A DNA stretch of 64,000 nucleotides from the NCBI RefSeq assembly GCF_009765755.1, contig NZ_LMUV01000011.1, positions 1,202,734-1,266,733 of the forward strand. Reading direction: 5' to 3'. Origin of the DNA: Rhodanobacter sp. L36. Its GTDB lineage: Bacteria; Pseudomonadota; Gammaproteobacteria; Xanthomonadales; Rhodanobacteraceae. A model generated the notes under the pieces. It did no database searches. It saw only the letters and a program-made list of their open reading frames with translations, and was not told the DNA's origin. This document shows positions 30,457-40,560 of the stretch, piece by piece; the first letter of the stretch is position 1, and each line of letters starts with the position of its first letter. Made by a program: the position numbers and the translations under genes.

Positions 30457-30882
30457 TCAGTGACTGCCGGATAGCTGCGCGCGCATCTGCTCTTCGCGTT
30501 CGCGCAATTCGGGAGTCAGCGCCTCGCCGAAATCTTCGGCCTCGAACACCTGGCGAATCTCGATGTCGGATTCGCCTTCGAAAGGATTCGGACAACGCTT
30601 GACCCATTCGATCGCCTCGGCCATCGACTTCACCTGCCATAGCCAGAAGCCGGCCACCAGCTCCTTGGTTTCGGAGAACGGTCCGTCGACGACGCTGCGA
30701 TGGCTGCCGGAAAATGTCACCCGCGCACCCTTGGAACTGGCGTGCAGGCCTTCGGCTGCCAGCATGATGCCAGCCCGGACCAGCTCTTCGTTGAACCTGC
30801 CCATGTCGGCCAGCAGTTTCTCGCTGGGCATCGCGCCAGCTTCGGATTCCGCGGTGGCCTTCACCATCACCAGCACTCGCAT
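30457..30882 (-). CDS. YCII-related (DGPF-domain) protein
   Basis: The 141-residue protein has the DGPF signature in VVDGPFSETKELVAGFWL and the opening MRVLVMVKATAESEAG typical of the YCII/DGPF group. Its biochemical role is unknown; these proteins are the standard targets of ECF42 sigma factors. The start at ATG 30880-30882 has a strong AAGGAGAG five bases before it. It is the first gene of the operon, with the ECF42-like promoter about 90-115 bases upstream, and divergent from recC. Confidence 0.92.
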   Translation of the reverse strand: MRVLVMVKATAESEAGAMPSEKLLADMGRFNEELVRAGIMLAAEGLHASSKGARVTFSGSHRSVVDGPFSETKELVAGFWLWQVKSMAEAIEWVKRCPNPFEGESDIEIRQVFEAEDFGEALTPELREREEQMRAQLSGSH

Positions 30883-30968
30883 CGTCGCTCTCCTTGTAAA
30901 TCGGGTCGTTGAACAGAATATGGAAAGCCGCACGCAAGTATCCACGCCGCAGCCTGCCTTATCACAGC

Positions 30969-30995
30969 GACGAACGGGCTGCGGCCAGATCGACA
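30969..30995 (-). promoter_or_regulatory. Candidate ECF42 promoter of the YCII-VOC-SRPBCC-sigma operon
   Basis: On the minus strand TGTCGA (30990-30995) and CGTC (30969-30972) are separated by 17 bases. This equals the described ECF42 consensus, TGTCGA at -35 and CG(A/T)C at -10. Transcription would begin near 30960, giving a leader of about 80 bases to the YCII start. A second TGTCGA (31012-31017) lacks a partner at the right distance. Confidence 0.7.
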
Positions 30996-31092
30996 TCGCT
31001 GCGTGCGGAAATCGACAAATATTCTCAAGCCGTGGGACGGTGGCTCGCTATGCTGTGCGCCTGCATCGTCGAACCTCTGCGAGCTGGCCTGG

Positions 31093-34000
31093 ATGAAGGG
31101 AAACCCAAGCGGACTGATCGTCCATCGCGGTAGCCGCACCGAGCGGCTGGCCGATGAGCTGGCGCGTCAGCTCGAAGCGCAGCGACCGGCGCATCCGCTG
31201 GCGGCACAGACGGTAGTGGTCGCGCATCCCGGACTGCAGCGCTGGTTGCTCGGGCGCTTTGCGCAACGCCCGGGACCGAATGGCGCGCATGGCATTGCAG
31301 CCAACTACGACATGATCCTGCCGTGGCAATGGTTCGAGCGCACAGCGCGCCGCATGCTTGGCGACGAAGCGCTGATCGGCGGCGCCTATCGCCACGAAGC
31401 CTTGCGTTGGCGGCTGTTGATGGCGTTGCCATCGCTCACGGCACCGGAAGTAGACAACTACCTTTCCGGCGACGATGCCGCACGGCGCAGTTTCCAGCTC
31501 GCCGAACACATGGCCGGCCTCTACACGCAATACCTCATCTATCGCCCGGAATGGATGCTCGAGTGGGAGCGCTCGACCGCACGGCGACCACGCGATTGGC
31601 AAGCCGCGCTGTGGCGACAGGTGCAAGGCACCATCGCGCGGCCGCATCGTGCGCAACGCAGCGCTGCACTACTCGAAGCATTGCGTGAGGAAGACGCATC
31701 GGCAAACGATTGGCCGCTACACGTCTTCGGCGTCAGCCATCTGCCGCCCGATGTGCTGCAGGCATTGCAGGCGTATGCGCTGCACACGCCGGTGCATGTG
31801 TATTTCCCCGACCCATGCCGCGAGCACTGGGTCTATCTGCGCGATCGTCGTTTTCTGCTCGCGCGACAGGACGATCCCGAAGCGCTGTATTTCGAAGTCG
31901 GCCATCCCTTGCTGGTCGCGCTGGGCCGCATCGCGCAGGACTTCTGCCTGACTCTGGACGAAGCAGAAGCGATCGACGAGCGCGATCCGATGGACGAGGC
32001 CGAGCCGCTGCCGGGCGAAACATCCCTGCTGGCGCAGGTGCAATCGAGCATTCGCTGCATGGCGCCGGAACTGGTCGGCAAATCGGTGCGCGAACAGATC
32101 GATGCGGGCAGCTTGGCGAAAGATGTGTTGCCCGCGCTACGCGACGACGCCAGCCTGCGCGTGCACGCGTGCCATACGCGATTGCGCGAACTGGAAGTGT
32201 TGAAGAACACCCTGCTTCGCAGCCTCGCCGACGATCCCACCCTGCAGCATCGCGACATCGTGGTGATGGCGCCGGACATCAGCGCGTATGCGCCGTATCT
32301 CGCGGCGGTATTCGGCGAGCCTGCGCAATATCGCGTTGACCCTTTGCATATTCCCTGGCACCTTGCCGACGTCGGCCTGTCGCGCGCCCATCCGTTGATG
32401 AGCGCGTTCGCGCAGGTACTCGACGTCGCGCAGAGCCGTTTCACTGTCAGCGAGGTGCTGGATTTCCTCGACGTGCCGGCGGTGGCGCGTCGCTTCGCCA
32501 TCGACAGCGGCAGTCGCGAAGCGGTGGAGCGCTGGCTGCGCCGATCGCGCGTGGCGTGGGGACTGGATGCCGACATGAAGGCACAGGCCGGTGGTGCTGC
32601 CGTCGATGCCAACTCGTGGAAGTTCGGATTCGATCGCATGTATGCCGGATGGATCGTTGGCGAGAACGACGATGGCGCGTTGCTCGACGGCATCCTTCCG
32701 CTCGATGGCGTCTCGGGCATCGCGGTCGAATCGGTCGGGCAACTCGATCGCCTCGTCGGCGAGCTGCGCCGTGCGCGCGACGAATTCGCCACGGCGAAGC
32801 CTTTGAGCGCGTGGAGCGAATGGTTGCTGCAACTGATCGACGCGCTGTTCCTCGCCGACCTTCGCGACGACGCGGAGAACAACGCGCTCGATGCGCTGCG
32901 CCGGCTCGCCGCCAGCCTCGGCACGCAGGCCAGCGAAGTCGGCATGAACACGTCGCTGCCGTGGAGTGTGGTGCGTGAAGCCGTGCGTGGCGCGCTCGAC
33001 GCGGTGCCGGAACGACAAGCGTTCCTGCTCGGTGGCGTCACTTTCTGCGGTTTGGTACCGCAACGCTCGATTCCGTTTCGCGCGGTCTGCCTGATCGGCA
33101 TGAACGAAGGCGAATTTCCGCGGCCCGGCGGCGATGCCGGACTCAACAAGATTCTCGCCCAGCCGCGCCGCGGCGATCGCGACACGCGCAGCGAAGACCG
33201 CTACCTGTTCCTTGAAGCCATGATGTCGGCGCGCGACATCCTGCATATCAGCTTCATCGGCGAAGGCGTGCGCGATGGCAAACCACGCAACCCTGCCGCG
33301 CCGCTGGCGGAGTTGCTGCAGTTTCTCGACGAGCAGCACGGCCTTGCGCAAGCCGGCGACATGCCGCGGCCGTGGATACTGCGTCACCCGCTGCAACCGT
33401 TCGACGCGCGCTACTACGAACGCGATGCGCATGGTCAGCCGAAACACGATCCACGCCTTTTCTCGTACGAGCCGGCGTTTCTGAAAAAAAACGCCACGCT
33501 CGCCAGTCCACCATTTCTCTCTAATCGTGCCGAAGTGAGCGAAGAGAATGCTCGCAAGGACATCTCACTCGCCGCACTCCATCGGTTCTGGCGCGACCCG
33601 GCGAAAGACGCACTGCTGCGTACGCAAGGCATCAGCCTTGAATCACTGGACCAGCAAGCCTGGCCGGATCGCGAACCACTGGAACCGCGCGTCAGTCGCA
33701 TCGAACGCGTCGAGCATCGCCTGCTGTTCGATGCGCTCGCCGCAGGACTCGACGCGCCGCCGGTCGAACCGCCCGCATGGCTCGCGCAGTCCGGCATGCT
33801 CGCTGGCGGCGCAATCGGCGAGGAAGCGTATACAACATTGCGTGCATCACTCGGTGGACTGCTCGGCGAAGCGCGCGAAACTTTTTCCGGCGCCGTCGCA
33901 GTACCCGCAGCGCAACCGATCGACCTCGATCTCGGCGATGGCGTTCGACTCACCGGCGTGATCGACCGCGTTTTCCGCACCGCCGACGGCGACCTGCTTC

Positions 34001-34545
34001 TGTTCGATGCGCAGCCTGCGCGCGCCGCCGGATTGAAGGAACTGCTGTCGTTCTACATCGACTGGAGTGCGCTGAAACTCGCCGGGCACACCGCGCTTCG
34101 CGGCGAATATCTCGAGCTGGCATCCGATCGGCGCAAGGCGCGTCGCTCGCCTTTGCTCTCGCCTGTACTTGCACAGGATGTTCGGCAGTTGCGCGAAGGA
34201 TTGAAGCAACTGATCGAAATTTACATGGCCGCTGATCGGCAACCGCTGCTGTTTTTTCCGCGCGCTGCGCAAGCCTATGCCGTCGCCAAACCCGATCAAC
34301 GTTTGGCAAAGGCCGCGTCCGCGTGGGAAGGCGATGACTTCAATCACGGCGGCGAACGCGACTTCGCTCCCGGTTACGCAGCACTGCTGACACGCGGCCT
34401 CGATCTGTTTGATCCACGCAGCGCCGCATGCGCCGCTTTCATCGCCGCCACCGAGCGCGTCTGTCATGTGCTCGATCCGGATCGCACGATGCTGATGAAA
34501 TCTCAAGCAGGCGCAGTCAATGCCGATGCAGGAGATGGCGAATGA
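31093..34545 (+). CDS. recC: Exodeoxyribonuclease V gamma subunit
   Basis: The 1150-residue RecC subunit of RecBCD holds the Chi-recognition channel and splits the DNA strands. It starts GLIVHRGSRTERLADELARQL and contains the family blocks PWQWFERTARRML, HVFGVSHLPPDVLQAL, VVMAPDISAYAPYLAAVFG and VCLIGMNEGEFPR; the helicase and nuclease motifs are decayed, as expected for RecC. ATG 31093 is preferred over earlier in-frame starts since homology begins here; no strong ribosome-binding site is seen. The stop overlaps recB by ATGA. It is divergent from the ECF42 operon. The length agrees with RecC (about 1100-1150). Confidence 0.95.
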   Translation: MKGNPSGLIVHRGSRTERLADELARQLEAQRPAHPLAAQTVVVAHPGLQRWLLGRFAQRPGPNGAHGIAANYDMILPWQWFERTARRMLGDEALIGGAYRHEALRWRLLMALPSLTAPEVDNYLSGDDAARRSFQLAEHMAGLYTQYLIYRPEWMLEWERSTARRPRDWQAALWRQVQGTIARPHRAQRSAALLEALREEDASANDWPLHVFGVSHLPPDVLQALQAYALHTPVHVYFPDPCREHWVYLRDRRFLLARQDDPEALYFEVGHPLLVALGRIAQDFCLTLDEAEAIDERDPMDEAEPLPGETSLLAQVQSSIRCMAPELVGKSVREQIDAGSLAKDVLPALRDDASLRVHACHTRLRELEVLKNTLLRSLADDPTLQHRDIVVMAPDISAYAPYLAAVFGEPAQYRVDPLHIPWHLADVGLSRAHPLMSAFAQVLDVAQSRFTVSEVLDFLDVPAVARRFAIDSGSREAVERWLRRSRVAWGLDADMKAQAGGAAVDANSWKFGFDRMYAGWIVGENDDGALLDGILPLDGVSGIAVESVGQLDRLVGELRRARDEFATAKPLSAWSEWLLQLIDALFLADLRDDAENNALDALRRLAASLGTQASEVGMNTSLPWSVVREAVRGALDAVPERQAFLLGGVTFCGLVPQRSIPFRAVCLIGMNEGEFPRPGGDAGLNKILAQPRRGDRDTRSEDRYLFLEAMMSARDILHISFIGEGVRDGKPRNPAAPLAELLQFLDEQHGLAQAGDMPRPWILRHPLQPFDARYYERDAHGQPKHDPRLFSYEPAFLKKNATLASPPFLSNRAEVSEENARKDISLAALHRFWRDPAKDALLRTQGISLESLDQQAWPDREPLEPRVSRIERVEHRLLFDALAAGLDAPPVEPPAWLAQSGMLAGGAIGEEAYTTLRASLGGLLGEARETFSGAVAVPAAQPIDLDLGDGVRLTGVIDRVFRTADGDLLLFDAQPARAAGLKELLSFYIDWSALKLAGHTALRGEYLELASDRRKARRSPLLSPVLAQDVRQLREGLKQLIEIYMAADRQPLLFFPRAAQAYAVAKPDQRLAKAASAWEGDDFNHGGERDFAPGYAALLTRGLDLFDPRSAACAAFIAATERVCHVLDPDRTMLMKSQAGAVNADAGDGE

Positions 34546-37500
34546 CCGTTAACGCTGACGACGTTAACGCGCTCCCCATTCTCGACTGGCGTCGCATGCC
34601 ATTGCACGGTCGCACTTTGATCGAAGCCAGCGCCGGTACCGGCAAGACCTGGAACATCGGCCTGATCTATCTGCGTCTTTTGCTGGAACGCGATCTGCGC
34701 GCAGAACAGATTCTGGTCACCACCTTCACCGACGCTGCCGCGCAGGAATTGCGCGAGCGCTTGCGTCAGCGACTGATCGAAGCGGAACACGCTCTGCCCG
34801 TTTCGTTCACGGAACCCGCGCCCGAAGACGATTCGCTGCGCAGCTATCTCGCATGGCTTTGCCCGGATGACGAAAGCCGTCGTCGCGCGTGTCGAAAAAT
34901 CCAGCTCGCGCGCGCCGATCTCGACCGCGCACCGATATCGACCATCCACGCCTTCTGTCAGCGCGTTCAGCGCGACTATCCGCTGGAAAGTGGCGCGACC
35001 TTCGCCAACGACAAACTGTTCGACGAACAACAACTGCTGCGCGAATGCGTCGAGGATTTCTGGCGCCGGCGCTACCTCACCGGCGAGGTCGATCCGCGCG
35101 AAGCTGCGCTTTTGTTGAGCGCGGGTCCGGAAGGGCTGCTGCGTGATCTGCACGCGCTTGCGGATGGTTCCGATGCGGTCATTCAATGCGGCGGGCTCGG
35201 CGAACTGGAGCGACGCATCGACGCGCTTCGAACACCTGAAGCGATCGCCGTACTGCAAGAACTGGGAGAGAACAAATCACTCTACGGCTCGCGCAAGACG
35301 GCCCTGCGCAACCGCCTGAAACGCATCGTGCCCGCATTGCGTGACGATGATGAAGACGAACTGTGCAACGCACTGGATAAAACGTTCGACGCAGAACAAG
35401 TGCTTGAACAGGAAGCCGCGGCCACGGCGGGCGATTTGAACAGGCATCCGTTGATCATCGCGCTGCAGGACCTGCGTCCGCTGCTGACACTGCGCACCAT
35501 CCTCACTCGCGGCGAAGTCCTCGCCGCTGCTGCTGCCTTCTGTCGCGAGGAAGTGCCGCGTCGTGCACGCCAACGGCACGTGCTGACGTTTTCGATGCTC
35601 ATCGACGCGGTCTACCAGCGGCTGTGCGGTGAACACGCCGATGCCGTTTTGGCGGATCGTTTGTTCGGCGCGTTTCCGGTAGCGCTGATCGACGAGTTTC
35701 AGGACACCGACCAGCGGCAGTTCGCGATCTTCGATCGCATCTATCGCGACCGTGGCACGCTGGTGATGATCGGCGATCCCAAGCAGGCCATCTACAGTTT
35801 TCGCGGCGGCGATATAGCCGCCTATCTGCGCGCCAGCGAACGCGCGGATCAGCGTTATTCGTTGGCGACCAACCATCGTTCGAGCCGCGTGTTGGTCGAT
35901 GCTTTCAACGCGTGGTACGCGCACGCCGACGGCGGCTTCGCACATCCGCAGATCCGCTATCAGCCCGTCGACGCGGCCGGACGCGCCGATGAGAAACTGT
36001 GGTCCGTCGATGGTGTCGTGGTCACGCAACCGCTGATCATCCATCCGTTCCGCGAGGATCCGCAGGTGACTGCGTTGGGCGCGCTCGATGCGATGGCACT
36101 GGACGATTGCGCCAACCGCATCGCCGAACTTCTCAACGATCCGAGCCAACGAATCGGCGAACACCGCATCACGCCCGGCGACATCGCCGTGCTGTTGTCG
36201 ACCAACAAGCAGATCGTTGCGCTGCGCGCGCGGCTGGTCGCTCGCGGCGTACCTTGCGTCGGCAGTGGACGCGGCAACATCTTCGCCGGCGAAGTGGCGC
36301 GCGAACTCGCGTTGATCCTTCATGCCGTATTGCATGCCGACGATGACCAGGCCGTGCGCGGCGCACTCGCCACGCAGTTGCTCGGCGCAACCATGGAAGA
36401 GTTCAACGCATGGCAAAAACAACCCGAGGGATTCGAACGCAAGCTTGAAAGATTCGATAGCTGGCGCACGCTGGTTCGCAACCGCGGCGTGCTGTCGCTG
36501 ATCGAAGCCTTGCTGGCCGAACGCGCGACCGCCTTGCTGGCACAGCCCGAAGGCGAAAGAGTGTTGACGGACCTGCGCCATCTTGGTGAATTGCTCGCCG
36601 CCGAGGAAGCCGCGCGGCAAGGACTCGATGGCCTCTACGCATGGTTTATGGAGATGCGCCAGTCGGGTGACGACGGCGACGCCGATGCTGCGGAGGAGCG
36701 CCAGCTGCGTATCGAAAGCGATGCTCGCCGCGTTCAACTGCTCACTATCCACGCCAGCAAAGGGCTGGAATTCCCGATCGTTTTCCTTCCGCTGATCTGG
36801 CGCGTGGGCGACCGCACGGGCACGCGCGCACCGGGCGTGTTGCGACATCACGACGATGCTGGTCGTCGCTGCGTCGATCTCGGGTCGCCGAATTTCGTCG
36901 AACATCGCGGCGCGCATTTTCGCGAAGAACTCGAAGAACGCCTGCGACTGCTTTATGTCGCCATGACGCGTGCGGTATATGCGGTGCATGTGTATTGGGT
37001 CGATCGCAACGTCCGCACGGCCAACGATCAATTCGCCTGGCAATGGGCTGCGATCGATCGGTTGATTCTCGACGCGCAGCAAAAACTTGGTTTCGACCAA
37101 GGCGAAGAATCGCTTCCGCAACTGGCGGATGCCATCGCAGGCATGCAGCTCGCCGCGCCATTCTCCGATCACACCGTGCACTACGCGCCCATCGTGGAAA
37201 CGGCGGCGACGCGTGCAACACAATCGCCTTTGCCGCGCTCACGGCCCTTTCAATGGCTGCACAGTTTCAGCGGACTTGCCCGTCATGCGACAGCGGCCAT
37301 CACGATCGACGACAGCGGTGCAGCAGATGAAGTCGGCATGGGTGGCGATGAAATCGTCGGTGCAGTAGTTGAGCCGGTAGATGACGCCCGCCTGTTGGTC
37401 GTCTATCCGTGGCGTGGACCGCGCTTCGGCGACGCCGTGCATCGCGTGCTGGAATCCGCGCGACCCGGTCTCGTGTGGCCGGATCAGCGCGCGCTGCTCG

Positions 37501-38132
37501 CCGCGCAACTCAACGCCCAAGCCATCAAGTCCAACGGCGCGTCGCCGGACGACATGCTGGAGCGCATCGGGCGGCTGATCGACCGCTCGCGCCACGCCGA
37601 CCTCGGTGATGGCCTGCGACTCATCGACGTGGCGCCCGAGCATCGCATCGTCGAATTCGAATTCCAGTTTCCGGTGCAGCAGGTTTCGCTGGCGCGCCTT
37701 CGGCAGCTATGCACCGTGCATGGTGAACACGGCGTGGTTCCGGCGAGCCTCGACACGACCACGCTCAACGGCATGCTCACCGGCTTCGCCGACCTCATCG
37801 TTGAATGGCGCGGGAGTTTCCACGTGCTCGATTACAAGACCAACTGGCTTGGCGCACGTCTGCAGGATTACCGCGACGACTCACTCAACGTATCGATGGC
37901 CGAACATCATTATCCGTTGCAAGCGCTGCTCTACACCGTGGCACTGCATCGCTACCTGCGTCAGCGTCTGGACGGCTATACGGCCGCATCACAGCTTGGG
38001 GATAGCTGGTATCTGTTCGTCCGCGCGCTCGGTTTGGAGCCAGGTTTGGGCGTGTGGCGTCATCGCTGGCCGCCCGCACTGATCGAAGCGCTCGACGATG
38101 CGTTTGCCGGCAAGCACGAGGCCATCGCATGA
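34542..38132 (+). CDS. recB: Exodeoxyribonuclease V beta subunit (helicase/nuclease)
   Basis: The 1196-residue RecB is the 3'-5' helicase and only nuclease of RecBCD. The UvrD-type helicase starts with EASAGTGKTW (Walker A at 29-36), LVTTFTDAAAQELRER, and the Walker B LIDEFQDTDQRQFAIFD, followed by GDPKQAIYSFRGGDI, then TIHASKGLEFPIVFLP and RLLYVAMTRAVYAVHV. The C-terminal nuclease motif is GFADLIVEW with VLDYKTNWLG. It is coupled to recC and recD by ATGA overlaps on both sides. GGAG at 34531-34534 precedes ATG 34542; the upstream open frame is the shadow of the recC end. Confidence 0.97.
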   Translation: MTVNADDVNALPILDWRRMPLHGRTLIEASAGTGKTWNIGLIYLRLLLERDLRAEQILVTTFTDAAAQELRERLRQRLIEAEHALPVSFTEPAPEDDSLRSYLAWLCPDDESRRRACRKIQLARADLDRAPISTIHAFCQRVQRDYPLESGATFANDKLFDEQQLLRECVEDFWRRRYLTGEVDPREAALLLSAGPEGLLRDLHALADGSDAVIQCGGLGELERRIDALRTPEAIAVLQELGENKSLYGSRKTALRNRLKRIVPALRDDDEDELCNALDKTFDAEQVLEQEAAATAGDLNRHPLIIALQDLRPLLTLRTILTRGEVLAAAAAFCREEVPRRARQRHVLTFSMLIDAVYQRLCGEHADAVLADRLFGAFPVALIDEFQDTDQRQFAIFDRIYRDRGTLVMIGDPKQAIYSFRGGDIAAYLRASERADQRYSLATNHRSSRVLVDAFNAWYAHADGGFAHPQIRYQPVDAAGRADEKLWSVDGVVVTQPLIIHPFREDPQVTALGALDAMALDDCANRIAELLNDPSQRIGEHRITPGDIAVLLSTNKQIVALRARLVARGVPCVGSGRGNIFAGEVARELALILHAVLHADDDQAVRGALATQLLGATMEEFNAWQKQPEGFERKLERFDSWRTLVRNRGVLSLIEALLAERATALLAQPEGERVLTDLRHLGELLAAEEAARQGLDGLYAWFMEMRQSGDDGDADAAEERQLRIESDARRVQLLTIHASKGLEFPIVFLPLIWRVGDRTGTRAPGVLRHHDDAGRRCVDLGSPNFVEHRGAHFREELEERLRLLYVAMTRAVYAVHVYWVDRNVRTANDQFAWQWAAIDRLILDAQQKLGFDQGEESLPQLADAIAGMQLAAPFSDHTVHYAPIVETAATRATQSPLPRSRPFQWLHSFSGLARHATAAITIDDSGAADEVGMGGDEIVGAVVEPVDDARLLVVYPWRGPRFGDAVHRVLESARPGLVWPDQRALLAAQLNAQAIKSNGASPDDMLERIGRLIDRSRHADLGDGLRLIDVAPEHRIVEFEFQFPVQQVSLARLRQLCTVHGEHGVVPASLDTTTLNGMLTGFADLIVEWRGSFHVLDYKTNWLGARLQDYRDDSLNVSMAEHHYPLQALLYTVALHRYLRQRLDGYTAASQLGDSWYLFVRALGLEPGLGVWRHRWPPALIEALDDAFAGKHEAIA

Positions 38133-39934
38133 ATAACAGATCGCCTGACGCCGTGAATCCCGAGGAGCGCATCGTCGATCAGACATTCGCGCACTGGGTT
38201 CGCGAACGCACCGGCTCCGGCGTGCTGGCCACCGCCGCTGGCGCGGCCAGCTTGGCTGAAGGCATGGGCCATGCATGCGCGTGGCTGGTCGATCCGCACA
38301 CCGGCGCCGGTTTTGATCAGGACGCACTGGATGCGTTGCGCCAGCATGCGTGGGTCGGCGATGGCTCGCAATTCACGCCTTTCGTGCTGGATTCGCGCCA
38401 GCGCTTTTATCTCTGGCGCAACTGGCAGCACGAATCGAAGCTCGCCGCGTCCATCCTGCAGCGCTGCGCTGAACGCTCGCAACCTATTGCTATCGAGATG
38501 ATCGCGAACGATATCCAGCGCCTGTTCGCCGGCACACCCGCACTGCCATCCGAACTGCAACGCGCTGCCGTGTCGGCGGTTCCCGGTTCACGCTTCTTCG
38601 TACTTACCGGCGGCCCGGGCACCGGCAAGACCACCACCGTGTTGCGCATGTTGCTGATGCTGCTTCGCCACGCCGAAGCCTGCGGTCTGCCGGCGCATCC
38701 GTCCATCGCTCTCGCCGCGCCAACCGGCAAGGCGGCGCAGCGGCTCTTGCAGGCTGTCTCCCAGGGCAAGGCTGATTTGCAGGCATCGATGACGAACGAC
38801 AGCGACGCAGACATGTTGGATCTGCTGCCGTTGATTTCCCATGCCGATGCGCGAACGCTGCATCGTCTGCTCGGCTATCGCCCGACCGACAATGCGTTCG
38901 CTCGCGGCACGCTGAATCCTCTGCCCGAAGATATCGTCGTGGTCGACGAAGCATCGATGATCGATCTGGCGATGATGCGGCAGCTGCTCGACGCAGTGCG
39001 CCCGGACGCGATGCTGATTCTGCTCGGCGATCCCAACCAACTCGCGTCCGTGGACGCCGGCTCCGTGCTGGCCGATATCGTCGCCAGCACGTCGGAACAT
39101 TCATCGTCATCGAACACAAACGAGTCCGCCTCGCCGCTGCGCGGACAAGTCGTGACACTCACGCACAGCTGGCGCGCAGGCAGTGGATTGCAGCGAAGCA
39201 TCGAGGCGCTGCGGCAATCGCCCGACTCCGCGTGGCTGAATGCGCTGCTGGCGAATCGCGCCGATGGCGATCTGCACGTGCGTCGCTGTATCGAGAGCCG
39301 CGATGTGCAAAACCATGTCGATGCGTGGATCGAGCGTCACCTGTCGCCACTGACGGCGTTGATGTCGTCCGCCATCGATGCCAACGAAGCGCTGCTGCAA
39401 TTGCGGCGGATGCAGATTCTGTGTGCGTTGCGCGATGGTCCGTTCGGCGCACAAGGCATCAACGCCGTAATGACTCGCCGCCTCGCCGTGCGATTCGACA
39501 TCGACGTCAACCGCACGTGGCATCACGCACGCCCGGTCATCATCACCCGCAACGATTACGCACGCGGATTGTTCAACGGCGACGTCGGCATCGCACTGGA
39601 AGGCATGGATGGATTACGCGTCTGGTTCGAGCTGGCCGATCGCGACGGCAACATCGGCTTGCGCAGCTTTTCCCCACGCACCCTGCCCGCGCACGACACC
39701 GCCTGGGCCATCACCATCCATCGAAGCCAGGGTTCGGAATATCAGGGCGTCGCCATCGTGCTCCCGCCGGACGACGACAATCGCATCCTCAGCCGCGAGC
39801 TCCTCTACACCGCGGTTTCGCGCGCGCGCAGCCACGCGGAAATCTGGTGCAGCGATGATTCGTTGAAGGCAGCGACGAACCGGTTTGTCGACAGACACGG
39901 CGGGCTGGGCGCCCGGTTACGCCACCGTTCCTGA
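38129..39934 (+). CDS. recD: Exodeoxyribonuclease V alpha subunit (5'-3' helicase)
   Basis: The 601-residue RecD is the fast 5'-3' helicase of RecBCD. Walker A LTGGPGTGKTTTVLRML is at residues 159-175, followed by LAAPTGKAAQRLL, the Walker B region VVVDEASMIDLAMM, LLGDPNQLASVDAGSVLAD, and C-terminal TIHRSQGSEYQGV and LLYTAVSRARSHAE. Its ATG overlaps the recB stop. A Ser-rich loop (about residues 330-345) separates the motifs. The gene ends 26 bases from the convergent fimT of pilin cluster 2, with no obvious terminator between them. Confidence 0.97.
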   Translation: MNNRSPDAVNPEERIVDQTFAHWVRERTGSGVLATAAGAASLAEGMGHACAWLVDPHTGAGFDQDALDALRQHAWVGDGSQFTPFVLDSRQRFYLWRNWQHESKLAASILQRCAERSQPIAIEMIANDIQRLFAGTPALPSELQRAAVSAVPGSRFFVLTGGPGTGKTTTVLRMLLMLLRHAEACGLPAHPSIALAAPTGKAAQRLLQAVSQGKADLQASMTNDSDADMLDLLPLISHADARTLHRLLGYRPTDNAFARGTLNPLPEDIVVVDEASMIDLAMMRQLLDAVRPDAMLILLGDPNQLASVDAGSVLADIVASTSEHSSSSNTNESASPLRGQVVTLTHSWRAGSGLQRSIEALRQSPDSAWLNALLANRADGDLHVRRCIESRDVQNHVDAWIERHLSPLTALMSSAIDANEALLQLRRMQILCALRDGPFGAQGINAVMTRRLAVRFDIDVNRTWHHARPVIITRNDYARGLFNGDVGIALEGMDGLRVWFELADRDGNIGLRSFSPRTLPAHDTAWAITIHRSQGSEYQGVAIVLPPDDDNRILSRELLYTAVSRARSHAEIWCSDDSLKAATNRFVDRHGGLGARLRHRS

Positions 39935-39960
39935 CGAACCATCGTTTTTCCTGCGGACGA

Positions 39961-40560
39961 TCATGGCGAGCAAGCTGTGCCCGTAGCAACGACGTCGGTG
40001 GCGACACTGCCGGATCCGTTGACTTTCAATTCCGCACCTGGAACGGTTGCGGTGCTTGTTCCAAGACCCGTGCTGCCGCTGCGATAGCAGGTGATGAAGT
40101 CCAGCGTTGGCCCGGACGTTGCCATCGCCGTTGACTTCAATTGCCCTTGTTGACCGAAGGTGATGATTTCCGCGTTCTTCGATTGCACCGACACGCCAGC
40201 GATATTGGCGGTTGCTCGCAGGATGAGCGACGTAGCCGTAGCCGCCTTGTTGGCGGAAGCCGCGCCAGACGGATAGGTGTACACGATCCAGCCTGTTTCG
40301 AGCGTGGTTCCTCCCGCACAGGTTTGGCCGTCCGTACTCGGACACATGGAAACCAGCTGGCCGCGATCGATGGCTTCGGTGCGGGCGTACGCCAGGTTTC
40401 CTGTCAATGTATTGCTGGCCGAACTGACTCGGCTACGGCGCATCAAATCGCGAAAACTTGGCAACGCGATCGACACCAGGATGGCCGCCACGACCAGCGT
40501 CACCAGCAGTTCGATCAGTGTGAAACCACGTGATGGGCGACGCATACCGGACGCGGCCAT
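39961..40560 (-). CDS. fimU: Type IV minor pilin FimT/FimU (GspH family), cluster 2
   Basis: The 199-residue protein has a prepilin signal SRG then FTLIELLVTLVVAAILVSIALPSF, followed by RDLMRRSRVSSASNTLTGNLAYARTEAIDRG, the GspH segment, and a Cys-containing C-terminal domain (CPSTDGQTC, FITCYRS, ATGTACSP). It is the last gene of cluster 2. ATG 40558-40560 shares one base with the pilE stop (TGATG); a TTG three codons earlier and an ATG five codons later are alternatives. Length is almost equal to the cluster 1 copy (201), but the bodies differ. FimT and FimU cannot be told apart with confidence. Confidence 0.86.
   Translation of the reverse strand: MAASGMRRPSRGFTLIELLVTLVVAAILVSIALPSFRDLMRRSRVSSASNTLTGNLAYARTEAIDRGQLVSMCPSTDGQTCAGGTTLETGWIVYTYPSGAASANKAATATSLILRATANIAGVSVQSKNAEIITFGQQGQLKSTAMATSGPTLDFITCYRSGSTGLGTSTATVPGAELKVNGSGSVATDVVATGTACSP

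Noticed and set aside
35277..37223. 648-codon open frame on the minus strand within recB
   Set aside because: RecB is certain from its motifs; the antisense frame has no recognisable domain or ribosome-binding site.
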